Positions 56,128-63,955 of a stretch of DNA of 64,000 nucleotides are shown here, one piece after another. How positions within the stretch are numbered: the stretch's first letter is position 1; each line of letters starts with the position of its first letter. The DNA comes from Woeseiaceae bacterium (GTDB lineage: Bacteria > Pseudomonadota > Gammaproteobacteria > Steroidobacterales > Woeseiaceae), in NCBI GenBank assembly GCA_028279985.1, contig JANQMR010000007.1:51119-115118 (forward strand). Reading direction: 5' to 3'. Below the pieces are notes generated by a model, which saw only the letters and a list, made by a program, of their open reading frames with translations, was not told the DNA's origin and ran no database searches. The translations under genes were made by a program, and so were the position numbers.

Positions 56128-57859
56128 CGGCAACCGCCGCTCGGGGGGCGATACTGGCCGCGTTCGGCCTGCGGGGGTCGGACGCGCCGCGGAATACCCC
56201 GTCGCGCAGCGATACCGTCTGCAGGCTGCCCATCGAGAACTGGGAACTCGCGATCTCGTGGCCGCGCGTCTCGAGAATCCGGATCGTGTCCGGACTGAAA
56301 CCGTCCTCGAGCTGCAGCCTGTCGGGATGCCACTGATGATGCATGCGCGGCGCGGCGGATGCCTCGGCAATGTTCATGTCGTGATCGATCACGTTGACGA
56401 TCATCTGCAGGACGGTCGTGATGATCCGGCTGCCGCCCGGACTGCCGGTGGCGAACCAGGGTTCGCCACCCCTGAATACGATCGTCGGCGTCATCGAGCT
56501 CAACGGCCGTTTGCCGGTCTCGATCGCGTTGGCTTCGCCGCCCAAAAGGCCGAAGGCGTTCGGGACCCCGGGTTTGGCGACGAAGTCGTCCATTTCGTTG
56601 TTCAGGAAAAAACCGGCTCCGGCGACGGCAATACCCGAGCCGAACGAGAAATTCAAGGTATAGGTATTCGACACCACATTGCCGTCCGCATCGATGACCG
56701 AATAGTGTGTCGTATCTTCACTCTCGGCGCGCGGCGCAACGCCCGGGGCGACCTCGGCGGAGGGCGTCGCCCGTCCCATGTCGATACGGCCCGCCAGCAT
56801 CGCGCCGTATTCCTTGCCGACGAGCCAGTCGACGGGTACGTCGAAGTAGTCGGGATCGCCGAGGTGCTTGCTGCGGTCGGCAAATGCCAGCCGCGCGGCT
56901 TCGGCGAGCAGGTGCAAGGCGTCGGCGCTGCCGGCGCCCATCGCCGCCACATCGAAGCGTTCCAGCACGTTGAGCATCTGCACCAGGTGCACGCCGCCGG
57001 AGCTCGGCGGCGGCATCGTGACGATGTCCACGCCGCGGTAACTGCCGACGACCGGCTCGCGCAGCACCGCACGATAGGCCGCGAGCGACTCCGCGTCGAT
57101 CAGTCCGCCGCCGCGTTGCATCTCCGAGACGATCTGTTCGGCGATCCTGCCGCGATAAAACGCATCGGGACCGTCTTCAGCAATCAATTCGAGGGTTTCC
57201 GCGAGATCGGTCTGTACCAGCAACTCACCGGCCCGGTAGGGCTCGCCCCCCTGTTTGTAGAGATACGCACAGGCGGCGGCCTGCCGGCACAGGCGCTCCT
57301 GCCTGAACGTGAGCAGGCCGGCGAGATCGTGATTGACCGGGAAACCGTCGTGCGCGAGGCGGATCGCGGGCTCGAGCAAACGCCGCCACGGCAATCGTCC
57401 AAAGCGCTCGTGCGCAAGCCACAGTCCGGCCACGGTGCCGGGCACGCCCGCCGACAAATGGCTGAAACGCGACAGGTTCTGGTCGACGTTGCCGTCGGCA
57501 TCCAGGAACATGTCACGCGTCGCCCCGGCCGGCGCCATCTCGCGGTAGTCGATGGCGACGCTGCGATCGTGATCCGCGTCGTAGACCAGCATGAACCCGC
57601 CGCCGCCGATGTTGCCGGCCCGCGGCAAAGTCACGGCCAAGGCAAAACCCACGGCCACGGCCGCATCCACGGCGTTGCCGCCCCCGGCCAGGATATCGGC
57701 GCCCACCTCCGCGGCGATTGCGTTTTGCGCGGCCACCATGCCGGCCGGACCGAAGACCGGATGCCGCAGGTCCTGGTAGCGAATGACCGGCTCTTGCGCG
57801 CTCGCGGGCATCGCCGCCAGCAGCGCGGTGATGACGATTGTTGCAGTCCTGTGCTTCAT
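56120..57859 (-). CDS. ggt: Gamma-glutamyltransferase/glutathione hydrolase
   Basis: 579 residues from the ATG at 57859, the E. coli length. Signal peptide (ATIVITALLAAMPASAQE), large-subunit motifs (GMVAAQNAIAAEVGADILAGGGNAVDAAVAVGFAL; NIGGGGFMLVYD; PPPSSGGVHLVQMLNVLE) and the autoprocessing site with nucleophile Thr in EDTTHYSVIDADGN. GSPGGSRIITTVLQM is the oxyanion region. It is periplasmic and breaks down glutathione. The end overlaps the antiporter start by eight bases. Confidence 0.96.
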   Translation of the reverse strand: MKHRTATIVITALLAAMPASAQEPVIRYQDLRHPVFGPAGMVAAQNAIAAEVGADILAGGGNAVDAAVAVGFALAVTLPRAGNIGGGGFMLVYDADHDRSVAIDYREMAPAGATRDMFLDADGNVDQNLSRFSHLSAGVPGTVAGLWLAHERFGRLPWRRLLEPAIRLAHDGFPVNHDLAGLLTFRQERLCRQAAACAYLYKQGGEPYRAGELLVQTDLAETLELIAEDGPDAFYRGRIAEQIVSEMQRGGGLIDAESLAAYRAVLREPVVGSYRGVDIVTMPPPSSGGVHLVQMLNVLERFDVAAMGAGSADALHLLAEAARLAFADRSKHLGDPDYFDVPVDWLVGKEYGAMLAGRIDMGRATPSAEVAPGVAPRAESEDTTHYSVIDADGNVVSNTYTLNFSFGSGIAVAGAGFFLNNEMDDFVAKPGVPNAFGLLGGEANAIETGKRPLSSMTPTIVFRGGEPWFATGSPGGSRIITTVLQMIVNVIDHDMNIAEASAAPRMHHQWHPDRLQLEDGFSPDTIRILETRGHEIASSQFSMGSLQTVSLRDGVFRGASDPRRPNAASIAPRAAVADD

Positions 57860-57927
57860 AGTCGCCTGTCTAATGGTCGCGTATCTGTCGCGCACTTGTC
57901 GCGTACTTGATGGGAACGGGCATCGTA

Positions 57928-59178
57928 TCAGGGCAGCACGGACTTGAAGACGAAAAAGAACAGGATCGCAAGGATCGCGCCGGCCGGTATCGTGACGACC
58001 CAGGACACGAAAACACGGGCCACCACCCTGAGATCGATCGCCTCGATACCGCGCGCGAGGCCGACGCCGAGCACGGCGCCGACGAGGGTATGCGTGGTCG
58101 AGACCGGCAGTCCGGTGCCGGAGGCGATCACGATCGTGGTCGCCGCGGCCAACTCGGCGGCAAAGCCGCGGCTGGGGGTCAGTTGCGTGATCTTCCGGCC
58201 CACCGTCGCAATCACATGGCGGCCGAAGCTTGCAAGGCCGATCACGATACCCATGCCGCCCAGCATCAGCACCCATAGCGGCAGCGCGGATTGTGCGGAA
58301 ACCGCCCCGGTATGCGCGACGCTGACCACGGCTGCCAGCGGTCCGATGGCATTGGCGACATCGTTGGAACCGTGCGCGAAGGCCATCGAGCATGCCGTGA
58401 TCACCATCAGCACGCCGAAGACCCGCTCCACCGTGTGGAAGTGCTGCTCTTTCTCGGCCTTGGGGTCCGGCTCGATTTGCCGGATGAAATAGGCGCCTAC
58501 GGCGGCGATGCCGGTGGCGATCGCAACAGCCAGCAGGTAACTGTCACGCACGCTGATCTCGAGGCCCACATGCTTTAAGCCCTTGAGTATCGTCACCAGC
58601 GTAATCGTGAAGGCGGCGAAGAAAATGTAGACCGGCACCCAGCGCTTGGCCCTGGCCAGCGGGTCCTCGTGCTGCAACACCAGCCACAACACGCTTTGAT
58701 ACAGCAGAAAGGCGATGAAGCCGGCCGTCAGCGGCGATACGACCCAGCTCGCCACGATGGTACCGACCTGGTCCCACTTCACCGCCTCCATGCCGATACC
58801 GACGGCGGCGAAGCCGACGATCGCGCCGACGATGGAATGGGTGGTCGAAACCGGCCAGCCCCGGTGCGAGGCGATCAAAAGCCAGGTGCCGGCGGCCAGC
58901 AGCGAAGCCAGCATCCCGTAAACCAGCAGCTCGGGCGAGCCGGACAACAGGTCGGCGTCGACGATACCCTTGCGTATCGTCGAGGTCACCGCGCCGCCCG
59001 CCAGCACCGCGCCGAGGAACTCGAACACGGCGGCGACGAGAATCGCCTGCTTGATCGTCAGGGCCTTGGAGCCGACCGATGTCGCCATCGCGTTGGCGAC
59101 GTCGTTGGCGCCGATGCCCCAGGCCATGAACAGGCCGAACGCGGCGGCAAGGCCGATGTAGACGATCTGGGCTTCCAT
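57928..59178 (-). CDS. Low-affinity inorganic phosphate transporter (Pit family)
   Basis: 416 residues with about ten membrane helices. The family signature GANDVANA is present in both halves (WGIGANDVANAMATSVGSKAL; AHGSNDVANAIGPLAAV), as is STTHSIVGAIVGF / STTHTLVGAVLGVGLARG. It imports phosphate as metal-phosphate with protons. A DUF47 gene lies just upstream on the same strand, the usual Pit pairing. Confidence 0.95.
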   Translation of the reverse strand: MEAQIVYIGLAAAFGLFMAWGIGANDVANAMATSVGSKALTIKQAILVAAVFEFLGAVLAGGAVTSTIRKGIVDADLLSGSPELLVYGMLASLLAAGTWLLIASHRGWPVSTTHSIVGAIVGFAAVGIGMEAVKWDQVGTIVASWVVSPLTAGFIAFLLYQSVLWLVLQHEDPLARAKRWVPVYIFFAAFTITLVTILKGLKHVGLEISVRDSYLLAVAIATGIAAVGAYFIRQIEPDPKAEKEQHFHTVERVFGVLMVITACSMAFAHGSNDVANAIGPLAAVVSVAHTGAVSAQSALPLWVLMLGGMGIVIGLASFGRHVIATVGRKITQLTPSRGFAAELAAATTIVIASGTGLPVSTTHTLVGAVLGVGLARGIEAIDLRVVARVFVSWVVTIPAGAILAILFFFVFKSVLP

Positions 59179-59228
59179 CGAGAACTACTCTTCGAGCGTT
59201 GGTTTTATGTTTGTTCTTATCGGTAGAC

Positions 59229-59268
59229 GCGCTGAGTTAGGTCAGTGATTTGCGGGATAGGACACTAG
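59229..59268 (-). repeat. Dispersed 41-bp CTAG-headed repeat, copy 3
   Basis: Read on the minus strand from 59268: CTAGTGTCCTATCCCGCAAA then TCACTGACCTAACTCAGCGCG. About 33 of 41 positions agree with the copy at 32108. Its CTAG supplies the TAG stop of the DUF47 gene, which suggests insertion into or at the end of that gene. It fills the DUF47-pit gap. Confidence 0.8.
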
Positions 59269-59939
59269 TCGGAAAGCAGCAGCTCGAGACGGCGGCCGAC
59301 CCGCTCCGCCATGTCGGCGACGTCGCCCGTCAATTCGATGACCCGGTGCAGGAATACCGCGTCGACCGGGTTCAATGTGGCCTCGATCTCGAACAGGGCT
59401 TTGCCGAGCTCGAACTGGCGGGCATCCGTATCGGTTTCTATCCGATCGAGCTCCTCGATCATGCCGGCCACGAGATCGACTTCGGCGCCGCGAAAACCGG
59501 CGGTGAACAACTCGTCGAGCTCGCGTACGCTCTTTCTCGCCTGTTTGGCGGCATCGATGACACGATCGACGAAGTCGAGAAAGTCGTCCGCGATCGAGGC
59601 CGGCATCTGAATCCGGCGAATCATCACCAGGCCTGCGATGTCGCGAGCGCGGTTGGCGATTCGGTCCTGGACCAGCAGCAACTCCAGCAGGTCCTGGCGC
59701 GGTACCGGCATGAACAGGCTTTTGGGAAGATGTAGCCGGATCTCTTTTTTGAGATCGTCGGCCTCGTGTTCGAGGGCTTCGATATCGGCCGCGGCTTTTT
59801 CGGCCGCGCCCCAGTCGCCGCGGTTTGCGGCAGCGAACAGCGGTGCGAGTTGCTCGGCGCAGCGACAGGCGACATCGATGTGTTTTTCAAGCGGCATCAC
59901 CGGTGATGCGCCGAGGATGTTCGCCAGCACGTTTGACAT
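59265..59939 (-). CDS. DUF47/PhoU-like phosphate transport regulator (TIGR00153 family)
   Basis: 224 residues from the ATG at 59939. Helical PhoU-like protein: LGASPVMPLEKHIDVACRCAEQL, EALEHEADDLKKEIRLHLPKSLFMPVPRQDLLELLLVQDRIANRARDIAGL, with the E-x2-A-D metal-binding type motifs. These proteins partner Pit transporters. The stop codon is the TAG of the dispersed repeat, so the last residues may be altered; the C-terminus (RVGRRLELLLSD) still looks near complete. Confidence 0.92.
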   Translation of the reverse strand: MSNVLANILGASPVMPLEKHIDVACRCAEQLAPLFAAANRGDWGAAEKAAADIEALEHEADDLKKEIRLHLPKSLFMPVPRQDLLELLLVQDRIANRARDIAGLVMIRRIQMPASIADDFLDFVDRVIDAAKQARKSVRELDELFTAGFRGAEVDLVAGMIEELDRIETDTDARQFELGKALFEIEATLNPVDAVFLHRVIELTGDVADMAERVGRRLELLLSD

Positions 59940-60135
59940 GTATCCGTAGTCCCCTGCGAATGGCGCCCGGTTTTTTGCTCGGTGCCCGGCAATCCTTGCC
60001 CCGCTGGCGCCAATGCTATCACAGCATACTTCGCCGCGTACCCGGGAACTTGTCATACAATGCGGGTCGGAACCCGCGACGAAACGACTGCGCCACGCCG
60101 TGGCCGTGGCGATCCGGGCACCGGCTTTTTCAATC

Positions 60136-60168
60136 GCAACTCTATGGCAACTCTCTAGCAACTCTCTG
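60136..60168. repeat. 11-bp tandem repeat before the EVE gene
   Basis: GCAACTCTATG, GCAACTCTCTA, GCAACTCTCTG (60136, 60147, 60158) in a row, ending five bases before the ATG at 60174. Confidence 0.8.
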
Positions 60169-60173
60169 AAATC

Positions 60174-60626
60174 ATGACATATTGGCTAATGAAGTCCGAA
60201 CCGGACGTGTACGGCATCGACGATCTCGAGCGTGACGGCCGCGAACCCTGGGACGGTGTCCGCAACTACCAGGCACGCAACATGATGCGGGACGACATGC
60301 GTATCGGCGACCCGGTGTTCTTTTATCATTCCAACTGCAAGGAGCCCGGTATCGTCGGCATCGCCAAAGTCGCGAGCGAGGCGTACCCGGACCCGACCCA
60401 GTTCGATCCGGAGTCCCGATACTACGACCCGAAGAGCAGCGAGGATTCGCCGCGCTGGATGCTGGTCGACGTCGAGTTCGTACGCAAGCTGAAACGTACG
60501 ATAACGCTCGCGGAATTGAGAGCGCATCCCGGGCTCGACGGAATGATCCTGACCCGCAAGGGCAACCGCCTGTCGATCACGCCGGTCGAGAAGCCCCACT
60601 GGGATCTGATCCTCGGCCTGGAGTAA
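60174..60626 (+). CDS. EVE-domain protein
   Basis: 150 residues. Single EVE (PUA-like) domain with TYWLMKSEPDVYGIDDLERDG, WDGVRNYQARNMMRDDMRIGDPVFFYHSNCKEPGIVGIAKV, and DPRW-type C-terminal part (SPRWMLVDVEFVRKLKRTITL). EVE domains are thought to read modified bases in RNA or DNA and occur both as housekeeping proteins and in defence enzymes. This is the widespread single-domain form. Confidence 0.95.
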   Translation: MTYWLMKSEPDVYGIDDLERDGREPWDGVRNYQARNMMRDDMRIGDPVFFYHSNCKEPGIVGIAKVASEAYPDPTQFDPESRYYDPKSSEDSPRWMLVDVEFVRKLKRTITLAELRAHPGLDGMILTRKGNRLSITPVEKPHWDLILGLE

Positions 60627-60647
60627 GCGGGTCGGAGTAAGCCGGTG
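60620..60647. repeat. 14-bp tandem duplication at the EVE stop codon
   Basis: GGAGTAAGCGGGTC (60620) and GGAGTAAGCCGGTG (60634) are adjacent; the first contains the TAA stop of the EVE gene. Confidence 0.8.
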
Positions 60648-60766
60648 CCGAGGCTTGCCGCCGGTCATGAACACGCCGTCGGACGTCCCCCCGGTAGTGG
60701 CCATCCGCGGTTCCGCGGCGTGCGACGGTCACGTACAATCAATGCTGGCGTTGCGAGATTGAGCCC

Positions 60767-61582
60767 CTGACGACCGAATCCCCGCTCGGTAAAGCGCTGG
60801 CGTATCCCGTCGAATACGCCCCGGATTTGCTGTTCCCAATCAAAAGATCGGTGACTCGCCAGCGCCTGGGTGTCGGCGATGCGCTGCCGTTTTTCGGCGT
60901 CGACGTCTGGAACCTGTGGGACCTGAGCTGGCTCGGTCCCGACGGCAGGCCCCAGACGGCCACCGCAGAAATCGTCGTACCCGCCGATTCCCGGCAGATC
61001 GTCGAGTCGAAGTCCCTCAAGCTCTATCTGGGCTCACTCGCGATGACCCGTTACGACACCCCCGAACACCTGGCGGCGGTACTCGTGGACGATCTCGAAG
61101 CCGTGCTCGATACCGAGATCGGGCTCAAACTGCGGCCGCCGCGGCAGACCGATGGCCAACGCACGCGCAGGATGCCCGGCGAATGCCTGGACGGGATCGA
61201 TGTCGGCTGCGATGTTTACGATGTCGACCCGGATCTGCTGCGGGTCGACGCCGGCGAGTTCGTCCGTGAGGACCTGTATTCCAACCTGCTGAGAAGCCTC
61301 TGTCCGGTCACCGGCCAGCCCGACCTCGCCGGTGTTTTGATCAGCTACGCCGGAGCGCGGATCGAACGCGAAAGCCTGCTGCGTTACGTGGTTTCCTACC
61401 GCCGGCACGCGGACTATCACGAAGCTTGCGTGGAAAGGATGTTCATGGACATCCTGGAGCGCTGCCGGCCGGAAGGGCTGAGCGTTTATGCGCGTTACCA
61501 GCGCCGCGGCGGCATCGACATCAATCCGTTTCGCTCGAACTTCGAACGGCCGCCGAAAAACCTGAGGCTCTGGCGGCAATAG
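60767..61582 (+). CDS. queF: NADPH-dependent 7-cyano-7-deazaguanine reductase QueF
   Basis: 271 residues if read from a CTG at 60767 (then TTESPLGKALAYPVEY); the first canonical start is a TTG at 60827, which would remove the conserved PLGK N-terminus of the bicistronic-type QueF (282 residues in E. coli). The enzyme reduces preQ0 to preQ1. Motifs: GVDVWNLWDLSWL, IVESKSLKLYLGSL, the nucleophile cysteine in SLCPVTGQPD, YVVSYRRHADYHEACVERMFMDI and RYQRRGGIDINPFRSN. The noncanonical start is inferred. Confidence 0.93.
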   Translation: MTTESPLGKALAYPVEYAPDLLFPIKRSVTRQRLGVGDALPFFGVDVWNLWDLSWLGPDGRPQTATAEIVVPADSRQIVESKSLKLYLGSLAMTRYDTPEHLAAVLVDDLEAVLDTEIGLKLRPPRQTDGQRTRRMPGECLDGIDVGCDVYDVDPDLLRVDAGEFVREDLYSNLLRSLCPVTGQPDLAGVLISYAGARIERESLLRYVVSYRRHADYHEACVERMFMDILERCRPEGLSVYARYQRRGGIDINPFRSNFERPPKNLRLWRQ

Positions 61583-61693
61583 CGGCAAATAGCCGCAGTA
61601 TCGCAGCTTCCGATCGACGCGTTTGCACACCGGGACAGGCGCCGTCGCGACCCGTTCCACCCGGGCCTGTTAACACGACGCCAGAAATCGCAC

Positions 61694-62506
61694 TCAGGCA
61701 ACATCCTCTGGATCGATCCGGTGACCCCACTCGCGTTTGGCCTCGAGATAACGCCGGTTGGCGTCGGTAATGCCGGCCAGGTGTTTGACCGGGACGACCT
61801 CGGACAGTCCGTGATCGGCCAGGTCTTCGAGTTTCTTCGGATTGTTGGTCATCAGCCGCAACGGTCCGTCACGATAGAAATAGCGAATGAGCGTGGCCGC
61901 ATCGCTGAAATCGCGCGAGTCGTCGGGCAGGCCGAGGGTACGGTTCGCCTGGTAGGTATCTTCGCCCGCATCCTGCAACAGGTAGGTCGCGGCCTTGGCC
62001 CAAAGCCCGATGCCGCGGCCTTCGTGCCCGGCCATGTAAATCAGCATGCCGCCTTCTTTATCTTCCGCGATGTTCTCGATGGCGGCGTGCAACTGCGGGC
62101 CGCACTCGCATCGCTGGGAACCGAACACGTCGCCGGTCTGACAGCTCGAGTGCACCCGGACCAGCGGATTTTGCCAGGCTTCCGGCTCGCCGATGATCAG
62201 AACGCTGTTCACGGCCATCGACGAGGCAAGCGTCGCAAAAAGCTGTTGGCCGTTCTGTTCCCTCAACTGCTCGGCAAGCTCTTCGAGCTTGGTCAGCTCG
62301 GTGTTGCGCACGCAGGCGTGCCAGGTCACATCGATTTGTCGCCCACCGATCGCGAGCGGCAAGGGAATGGGGCCGAGGATACTGATCAGCGGCCGCATTG
62401 CGCCGGTGTCGACCTCGGCGACCCGATTGCCGTCGCGGTCGATCCTGACGAGCCGGCCCTGCGCGATGAGCCTGGCGCGTACCGCCGGATCCAGATAGGT
62501 AAACAT
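61694..62506 (-). CDS. ribA: GTP cyclohydrolase II (RibA) homologue with N-terminal extension
   Basis: 270 residues against 196 in E. coli, because of an extra N-terminal segment of about 75 residues before the RibA core. Core features: VRVHSSCQTGDVFGSQRCECGPQL contains the zinc cysteines, AGHEGRGIGLWAKAATYLLQDAGEDTYQANRTLG the GTP-binding and catalytic part, and LRLMTNNPKKLEDLADHG. It opens GTP for riboflavin synthesis. Two usual residues differ (Ser for Glu before Cys; His for Gln before EGR), so a related activity cannot be excluded. It is not next to other rib genes. Confidence 0.85.
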   Translation of the reverse strand: MFTYLDPAVRARLIAQGRLVRIDRDGNRVAEVDTGAMRPLISILGPIPLPLAIGGRQIDVTWHACVRNTELTKLEELAEQLREQNGQQLFATLASSMAVNSVLIIGEPEAWQNPLVRVHSSCQTGDVFGSQRCECGPQLHAAIENIAEDKEGGMLIYMAGHEGRGIGLWAKAATYLLQDAGEDTYQANRTLGLPDDSRDFSDAATLIRYFYRDGPLRLMTNNPKKLEDLADHGLSEVVPVKHLAGITDANRRYLEAKREWGHRIDPEDVA

Positions 62507-62539
62507 GGTGGCGGATTATGACCCACTCGAAGCGCGGCG

Positions 62540-62778
62540 GCGACAGACCGAGTCGAGTATTTCTGGGAAAACGTCGCGTCCAGGGGCATTCGCGCGCTGA
62601 GCCGCCTGCTGGAATGCGGCGTCGAACGGGGCGAGTTCAGGCGCACCGCAGTCAACGAGCTGCCGCAAGTGCTGATCGGCCCGGCCCTGTTCGCGCTGAT
62701 GTTCGAGGTCCTTCCCAGCGACGAGCCGCTGGGGGCCGCTCTTATACCGTCAGCCTGTTCGGGCGAATCTATCGATAG
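62540..62778 (+). pseudogene. Remnant of a TetR-family regulator (C-terminal part)
   Basis: One frame reads DRVEYFWENVASRGIRALSRLLECGVERGEFRRTAVNELPQVLIGPALFALMFEVL, a clear TetR C-terminal ligand/dimer region. No DNA-binding domain or start codon lies upstream, because ribA begins there on the other strand. Near 62735 the expected end seems to continue in another frame (YTVSLFGRIYR). It looks like a 5'-deleted, frameshifted gene. Confidence 0.55.
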
Positions 62779-63515
62779 TCCGGGTTCTGGAAGTCGAAAC
62801 GGCAGCCAGCGTCCCACTCGGAGCGTTGATTACCGTGCGCGGGAATGCCGCCGGCATCCTTGATCATGCGGGCGAGGTGCATCAAGTTCCAGGTCATGAA
62901 GGTCGTATTGCGGTTGGTGAAGTCGTTCTCAGGACCGCCTGAGCCTTCGTCCAGATAGGACGGTCCGGGGCCGGCCTCACCCAACCACGCGGCATCGGCC
63001 TGCGGTGGAATCACGTAGCCGAGATGCTGCAGCGAATACAGGATGTTCATCGAACAGTGTTTGGCGCCGTCTTCGTTGCCGGTGATGAGGCAACCTCCCA
63101 CCCGACCGTAATACGCATACTGGCCGTGATCGTTTAGCTGCCCGGAGGCGGCATACAGGCGCTCTATGACTTTGGTGCATACCGATGACTTTTCGCCGAG
63201 CCAGATCGGTGACGTCAACACCAGAATCTCGGCCGCCATCACTTTTTCGAGTATTCCCGGCCACGCATCGGAGTCCCAACCGTGCTCGGTCATGTCCGGC
63301 CAGACGCCGTAGGCGATGTCGTGGTCGACCGCCCGGATGACGTCGACCGTCATGCCGTTCTTTTCCATGATTGCTTTAGAGATGGCTACCAGCCCGTCCG
63401 TGTGCGACTTCTCCGGAGACGGCTTCAACGTGCAGTTTATGAATACTGCACGCAAGTCGGAGAATTCCCAGGCGCTGGTCGCACACAGCGCTTCTTGTTT
63501 TTCGGTCAACGGCAT
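62769..63515 (-). CDS. Flavodoxin-fold NAD(P)H-dependent reductase family protein
   Basis: 248 residues. Rossmann-like flavodoxin fold: RAVFINCTLKPSPEKSHTDGLV (phosphate-binding loop), TVDVIRAVDHDIAYGV, AAEILVLTSPIWLGEKSSVCTKVIERLY (flavin loop), and YYGRVGGCLITGNEDGAKH. These proteins bind FMN and reduce quinones or other electrophiles. A C-terminal stretch after residue 200 is family specific. The substrate is unknown. Confidence 0.85.
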   Translation of the reverse strand: MPLTEKQEALCATSAWEFSDLRAVFINCTLKPSPEKSHTDGLVAISKAIMEKNGMTVDVIRAVDHDIAYGVWPDMTEHGWDSDAWPGILEKVMAAEILVLTSPIWLGEKSSVCTKVIERLYAASGQLNDHGQYAYYGRVGGCLITGNEDGAKHCSMNILYSLQHLGYVIPPQADAAWLGEAGPGPSYLDEGSGGPENDFTNRNTTFMTWNLMHLARMIKDAGGIPAHGNQRSEWDAGCRFDFQNPDYR

Positions 63516-63710
63516 TCTATTCCCCTAAGAGTTTCAAGAATTTCAACTGAACCACCCCGATAATAGCGGAAGTTCATTTATTCGAGTCAAGCCGCCATGG
63601 CCGACTCTTGCTGCTGGCGATAGTACCCCACAACCGGACTTGCGCCGCTCCCGTTTCCCCTTCCGCCCCCCAGGACGGACCTGGGGGCCGTTTGGGCCGT
63701 TTGGGAAGGG

Positions 63711-63924
63711 CCGTTTGGGACATCCACAATCTCCGGATACTCTAGTCGAAGAACACAGAAACGAGGCTACATTTTGGGTTAGGTAATTCGTGGATGTCCT
63801 GTTTCTCTATACTTGAAATCGAGATGGCCGTTTGGGGCCGTTTGGGACATCCACGATCTCCGGTTTGGGACATCCACGATCTCCGGATATTCTAGTCGAA
63901 GAGCACAGAAACGAGGCTACATTT
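63711..63924. repeat. Duplicated 64-bp transposase leader repeats
   Basis: The 440-bp gap after the flavodoxin-fold gene contains two 64-bp direct repeats (63711-63774 and 63861-63924, four mismatches, period 150), built around GGGACATCCACGATCTCCGG and CTCTAGTCGAAG. A third partial copy is at 63838-63862, and the inverse TCGTGGATGTCC at 63788-63799 can pair with GGACATCCACGA. A run of CCGTTTGGG units precedes them. The pattern is what is expected at the left side of an IS200/REP-type transposase gene. Confidence 0.8.
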
Positions 63925-63955
63925 CAACTGTGCTGGCTGCTTAGATAGCAGCACC

